Shown: piece by piece, positions 33,674-37,818 of the stretch | How positions within the stretch are numbered: the first letter of the stretch is position 1 | Layout of the letters: each line of letters opens with the position of its first letter | Assembly (NCBI GenBank): GCA_025459425.1 | Contig: JALOQF010000020.1 | Location: 1-37,818 of the forward strand | DNA: 37,818 nucleotides | Source: Myxococcaceae bacterium | Lineage (GTDB): Bacteria > Myxococcota > Myxococcia > Myxococcales > Myxococcaceae | Direction: 5' to 3' | The notes under the pieces: generated by a model | Told to the model about the DNA's origin: nothing | Seen by the model: the letters and a program-made list of their open reading frames with translations, nothing else | Database searches by the model: none | Position numbers and translations under genes: made by a program

Positions 33674-34087
33674 ATGAAGCCAGCCCTCTTCGTGACCGCG
33701 ACGTTGCTGATGGTGGGCTGCGCGCCCACGCGGAGCGACGCCGACGCGCCGGGCATGCCACCTTCAGGCGAGGCCGTCGTCGTCACGTACTACTACTTGA
33801 ACTTCTGACGCGTCTGCGACGCGACGCGGGCCGCCGTGCGCGTGCTCGACAGGGAGTTCCAGGGCACCGTCACCTTCCGTACGGTGGAGCACCTCGAGCC
33901 CGAGGCGGTCGAGGCCGTGCGCCGCTACGGGTGGAACAGCCACGGCGCCGTCGGGTATCGGGGCCGGCGGCTCTTCTATCGGGCGGGCGACCACCGGGTG
34001 AACGCGCGCGACCTGCACGAGCGCCTGCTCGACGAGCTCGGTCTTCCGCTCGAGTGCCGCGTCTTCACAAGAGCCCCTTCGCCTTGA
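33674..34087 (+). CDS. Putative selenocysteine-containing thioredoxin-like lipoprotein (TGA read through)
   Basis: Read through the single in-frame TGA at 33806-33808, this is one 137-residue protein. A lipoprotein signal (L-L-M-V-G-C, Cys16) leads through a Pro/Gly spacer to a hydrophobic strand A-V-V-V-T-Y-Y-Y-L-N-F, then U45-R-V-C48 (TGA CGC GTC TGC), then helix D-A-T-R-A-A-V-R-V-L-D-R-E-F and further strand/helix segments V-T-F-R-T-V, E-A-V-E-A-V-R-R-Y and G-R-R-L-F-Y-R. This order is the thioredoxin fold with a UxxC active site; homologues would be expected to have CxxC. The TGA is followed by a plausible SECIS hairpin. There is no good ribosome-binding site for restart at GTG 33836. It is probably a membrane-anchored redox protein. 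The alternative is a nonsense mutation or a sequence error. The 3' end overlaps the convergent DUF58 gene by 23 bases. Confidence 0.72.
33812..33850 (+). promoter_or_regulatory. Candidate bacterial SECIS hairpin after in-frame TGA
   Basis: The RNA can form an imperfect stem: 33816-33817 with 33844-33845, ACGCG (33819-33823) with CGCGT (33839-33843), and ACG (33824-33826) with CGT (33835-33837), with single-base bulges at 33818 and 33838. The 8-nt apical loop (33827-33834) has G at its second position and lies about 18 nt after the TGA, within the known spacing range for bacterial SECIS. GTC/GAC (33812-33814, 33848-33850) can extend the base. GC-rich DNA folds easily, so this is supportive only. 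Confidence 0.5.
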
Positions 34088-35395
34088 TGTCGAGGTACGC
34101 GTTCACCGCCGCGGGGCCGAACGTCTTCGGGCTGGTGCGAACGACCCGGGCTCCGGCGTCACGGAGGCGCGCGACGGTCGCCCGGGCGTCGGCCTCGAGC
34201 TGCGCTGCCACCCGGCGACGATGGGCGTCGAGCACGCGCTCGGGCATCGCGGTCGCCGCCGCGTGCACGTCGTCGTCCTGCATCGAGGCCACCAGCGGCA
34301 GGTGCCGTGGCACGAGGCGCTGGGTCCGCCGCAGCAGGGCCTGCGCCGCGTCGGGGTCGGTGAGGTCGGTCATCAGCACCACGAGCGTCCGCTTGACGTT
34401 GCGCGAGAAGGCGAGGTCGATCGCGCCGCCGTAGTCGCTCTCTTCGAGGCTCGCCTCGACGCGATGGAGGGCCTGGGCGATGGCGCGGAGCTGCTCGGCG
34501 CCCTTGCGCGGGGGCAGCCAGCCCTTCACCGCCGTCGCGAAGGCCATCACGCCCACGTGGTCGCCCTGATCGAGCGACACCTTCGCCACCCGGAGCGCGG
34601 CGTCGATGGCGAGGTCGAGCTTGCGGCGCCCGCCGATCTCTCCGGCCATGTGCCGGCCGCAGTCGAGCAACAGCAACACGGCCTGGTTTCGCTCGGGCTG
34701 GTGCACGCGCACCATCGCGCGGGAGCGCCGGGCCGTCGCCTTCCAGTCGATGGTGCGCCGATCGTCGCCCGCCCGGTACTCGCGCAACGACTCGAACTCG
34801 CGGCCCTCGCTCTTGAGCGGCACCCGTCGCCGGCTGTCGTCTTCCGAGGCGCGCGCGAGGGCGAGCGCGTCTTTCGTCAGCGCCGTCAGATCGGGGAAGA
34901 CCTTGACCGTCTGGGGCAGGGCCACGGCCTGCTGGCGCGCGCAGAGGCCCCAGGGCCCCTCGAGCCTGAGGAAGACCGCCTCGAAGACGAGTTCGCCGCG
35001 GGTCTTCGGCTCGAGCCGGTACCGAAGCGTGAGCTGAGATTCGAGCGCGAAGGCCTGCCGGTGCCCTTCGACGTGCGGCCCGGGCGGTACGCCGTCGCGC
35101 ACCTCGCCGCGCACGAGGCCGGTGACGCCCGGGGCCAGCTCGAGGGCCAGGTCGACGAAGGCGGGGCGGTTCGACGACAGCACGGGGTCGATCGTTCGGG
35201 TCACCCGCAGGCGGTCGGCGCGGGGCGCGCGCAGGAAGTCCAGGGCGACCGCTGCCACGAGCGTCAGGTCGAGCACCACGCACGCGAGCGCGACCGACGG
35301 CGCCAGCACCGAGAGCACAGCCGGCAGCAGGCCGAGCGCCGCGATGACCACTGCCCGGCGGGTGGGCACCGGCCAGCTCGAGGCCCGGGCCGCCG

Positions 35396-35399
<4 letters not shown>
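34065..35399 (-). CDS. DUF58 membrane protein with von Willebrand A-like domain
   Basis: A 444-residue protein. Two N-terminal membrane helices (about residues 15-56) anchor a beta-rich domain. The DUF58 signature follows: [14 protein letters not shown] around 199-212, then [11 protein letters not shown] vWA-like fold continues with D246-C-G-R-H-M as MIDAS-like start and 'VVLMTDLTD' later. DUF58 proteins are partners of MoxR ATPases and are thought to take part in metal insertion or assembly of other complexes. Its ATG overlaps the stop of the MoxR gene by 4 bases (ATGA). The 3' end overlaps the selenoprotein-like gene on the other strand. Confidence 0.92.
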
Positions 35400-36325
<926 letters not shown>

Positions 36326-36329
36326 GTCG

Positions 36330-37151
36330 TCACTTCCCCTTGAGGCCCAGCACGGTGCCGAAGCCGGTGAGGCCGAGCGCGAAGACGGCCAGAATGGCGC
36401 CGAAGCCGGGCTTCGAGACCCAGACCTCCTGGTTGCCTTCCAGCGCGCGCGCCAGCGTGCGGTCGATCGAGTTGATGATGGTGGCGAACGTCCACAACGC
36501 GCCGAGGGTGACGGCGCCGAGCTGCCCGGCCCAGATGAGCAGCTCGTTCACCTTCGTGGCCTTGTTCACCCGCACCACCATGAAGGTGACGACGAGCACC
36601 GCCATCAGGAAGGTGACGAGCCCCGGGCCGACCAGGCCCAGCACTTCGCCCTCGGTGACCGTCTCCTTCCACGGGAAGAAGCACGAGAGGACGACGGTCA
36701 ACGCGCCGAAGAACGCGAGCTTGTCGCCCGGGTTGAGCACCGCGACGAACTGCTTGAAGCCGCCGATGAAGTCCTCGGCGTCGACCGCCTTGTCGGGCGT
36801 GAAGGCCTCTTTCTGCGAGGCGGGCATCTCGTTCCACGCCTCGGGGTCGACGCGGCTGCGCCAGTCTCCTGCGGCGTTGCCGGTGCCCTCGTCGGTGTCC
36901 TTCGGGTCGGGCGCGGGCCGGGGCGCAGGGCGCTTCTTGACGGGCTTCTTCACCGCCGCGGCGCTGCCCGAGCCGGTGGCGGTGCGGCGCGCGACCGGCC
37001 GACCGCTCGACTTCGTGGCCGGACGACGGGAGGCCGCGGGCTTCGATGGGCGGGGCGCGTCGTCGATGGCGTTCAGGTCGACCACCGCCTCGCAGTGCGG
37101 GCAGACGACCGCGCCGTCGTCGATCTCCTCGTTGCAGGAAGGGCACTGCAT
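36330..37151 (-). CDS. Zinc-ribbon membrane protein of the MoxR unit
   Basis: A 273-residue protein with an N-terminal zinc ribbon (C3-x-x-C6 and C17-x-x-C20), a basic Pro/Ala/Lys-rich linker to about residue 95, and about four membrane helices (near residues 148-163, 175-198, 205-230 and 248-270). The ATG at 37151 is the only start that begins at the zinc ribbon; the frame is open further upstream but the upstream codons look like a shadow of the opposite gene. It heads the three-gene MoxR/DUF58 unit with 4 bases before MoxR. Function is unknown; it may be a membrane anchor or the substrate of the MoxR system. Confidence 0.85.
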   Translation of the reverse strand: MQCPSCNEEIDDGAVVCPHCEAVVDLNAIDDAPRPSKPAASRRPATKSSGRPVARRTATGSGSAAAVKKPVKKRPAPRPAPDPKDTDEGTGNAAGDWRSRVDPEAWNEMPASQKEAFTPDKAVDAEDFIGGFKQFVAVLNPGDKLAFFGALTVVLSCFFPWKETVTEGEVLGLVGPGLVTFLMAVLVVTFMVVRVNKATKVNELLIWAGQLGAVTLGALWTFATIINSIDRTLARALEGNQEVWVSKPGFGAILAVFALGLTGFGTVLGLKGK

Positions 37152-37242
37152 CGAGCGCCACCATACCCGGGCTCGGGGCCCTGCGAGGGCCGAAAGAAAT
37201 TCCGCACTCGACAACGGGTGGCGGTGTTCTAGGGAGGCCGCC

Positions 37243-37818
37243 ATGAAGCGATCGCTCCTGACCCTGTTCGTGCTCGTCGTAGGCCTGGGCTGTGCACCCT
37301 CGTCGCGTGTGATCAAGCGCAACGCCGACGGGACCGAGGTGAAAGAGACCTCGTCGTCGAAGAGCTCGTCGTCGTCGAAGAGCTCCTCGTCGTCCTCGTC
37401 GTCTTCGAAGAACAAGTCGAAGAGCGGGAGCAGCTCGAAGTCGTCGAACACGAGCGGCGGCGGGTGGGGCGCGGCCGAGACGGTGCCGCCCGAGTTCGCC
37501 GAGATCGTCCAGCTCGAGGACCGCCGGTCGTTCGGCACCGAGAACAAGCTCTTCACCATCGCCCTGACGGCGAACAACCCGGCCCTGCGTGGGCGCGCGC
37601 TCCTGGCGATCGGCCGCATTCAGGACCCGGCCTCGGCCGACGTGCTGACGAAGGGCCTCACCGACCCGGACGCGGGCGCGCGCGCCGAGGCAGCCTTCGC
37701 CGTCGGGCTCCTGGGCGCCTCGTGGACGCCGCTCGCCGAAGACGTGAAGACGAAGCTCACCGACGCGCTCAAGCTGGCCGAAGCCGACGAGCAGGACCCC
37801 GGCGTGAAGCTCGCGATC
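37243..37818 (+). CDS. HEAT-repeat-like lipoprotein with poly-Ser linker (3'-partial)
   Basis: The first 192 residues are visible and the gene runs off the right edge. ATG 37243 follows a GGGAGG site (37232-37237). Lipobox V-G-L-G-C gives Cys17. Residues about 38-76 are a Ser/Lys low-complexity linker built from TCG and AGC codons. From about residue 85 the chain is helical, with 'LRGRALLAIGRIQDPASADVL' and 'GARAEAAFAVGLLG', which are HEAT/PBS-lyase-type repeat units. It is probably an anchored scaffold protein exposed to the periplasm or cell surface. It diverges from the MoxR unit. Confidence 0.85.
   Translation, partial: MKRSLLTLFVLVVGLGCAPSSRVIKRNADGTEVKETSSSKSSSSSKSSSSSSSSSKNKSKSGSSSKSSNTSGGGWGAAETVPPEFAEIVQLEDRRSFGTENKLFTIALTANNPALRGRALLAIGRIQDPASADVLTKGLTDPDAGARAEAAFAVGLLGASWTPLAEDVKTKLTDALKLAEADEQDPGVKLAI

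Noticed and set aside
33809-33823. Hairpin CGCGTC-TGC-GACGCG as the SECIS element
   Set aside because: The loop is only 3 nt, begins about 6 nt after the TGA and starts with T; this is too close for known bacterial SECIS spacing. The later bulged hairpin fits better.
33836-34087. Separate 83-residue gene starting at GTG 33836
   Set aside because: No ribosome-binding site precedes the GTG, the frame continues exactly from the lipoprotein through the TGA, and the first Cys (33815-33817) that completes the motif lies before this GTG. One read-through protein explains more.
37152-37619. N-terminal extension of the zinc-ribbon membrane protein
   Set aside because: This stretch (Asp/Glu/Phe-rich) is the antisense of the poly-Ser tract of the opposite gene; the zinc ribbon at 37151 is a natural N-terminus.

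Overview
The window looks like chromosomal DNA from a high-GC, Gram-negative member of the Myxococcota. The evidence is a very strong G/C third-position bias, an outer-membrane gene set (LptD, TonB-dependent receptor, porin), many exported lipoproteins of unknown function, and three proteins whose C-terminus is a Cys, a hydrophobic stretch and an Arg cluster (MYXO-CTERM type). DAG/DGG-rich linkers recur in exported proteins. I see no tRNA, rRNA, transposase, phage gene or CRISPR array, and no convincing Rho-independent terminator.

Layout. 1-2140: end of a secreted protein made of repeated Cys-containing modules. 2206-5254: tightly packed run with an exported protein, two tandem matrixin-like metalloproteases and an RsuA-type pseudouridine synthase, joined by GTGA overlaps or a 3-base gap. 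5229-6141: a Uma2-family nuclease and a small zinc-ribbon protein whose divergent start codons overlap. 6226-8881: TonB-dependent receptor plus HmuY-like lipoprotein, a probable haem or metal-complex uptake pair. 8927-10165: alpha/beta hydrolase. 10283-14870: double-AMIN coiled-coil protein, then LptD. 14979-16604: Ig-like lipoprotein. 16692-18160: TetR regulator overlapping a crotonase-family gene, resembling the Bacillus FadR-FadB pairing, with a palindromic operator candidate upstream. 18274-20735 (minus): lipoprotein and LytM/M23 protein. 20846-23182: two lipoproteins, the first with a DAG-repeat tail. 23527-28390 (minus): three overlapping genes centred on a CehA/McbA-type metallohydrolase. 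28524-32221: a 1166-residue CARDB/Ig surface protein with a coupled 66-residue Cys protein. 32365-33579 (minus): phosphate-selective-type porin. 34065-37151 (minus): DUF58, MoxR ATPase and a zinc-ribbon membrane protein. 37243-end: HEAT-repeat lipoprotein with a poly-Ser linker.

The most interesting locus is 33674-34087. Two short reading frames lie in exactly the same frame, separated by one TGA. Read through, they give a 137-residue lipoprotein with a thioredoxin-like pattern: a hydrophobic strand, then TGA-Arg-Val-Cys (UxxC), then a helix and the rest of the fold. The RNA just after the TGA can fold into an imperfect hairpin with a G-containing apical loop at a spacing suitable for a bacterial SECIS element. 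I propose a selenocysteine-containing, membrane-anchored thioredoxin-like protein that ordinary gene calling would split into a 44-residue lipoprotein and an 83-residue fragment.

Overall this is an envelope-biogenesis and secreted-protein region. The pairs likely to act together are TonB receptor/HmuY, AMIN protein/LptD, TetR/crotonase and MoxR/DUF58.
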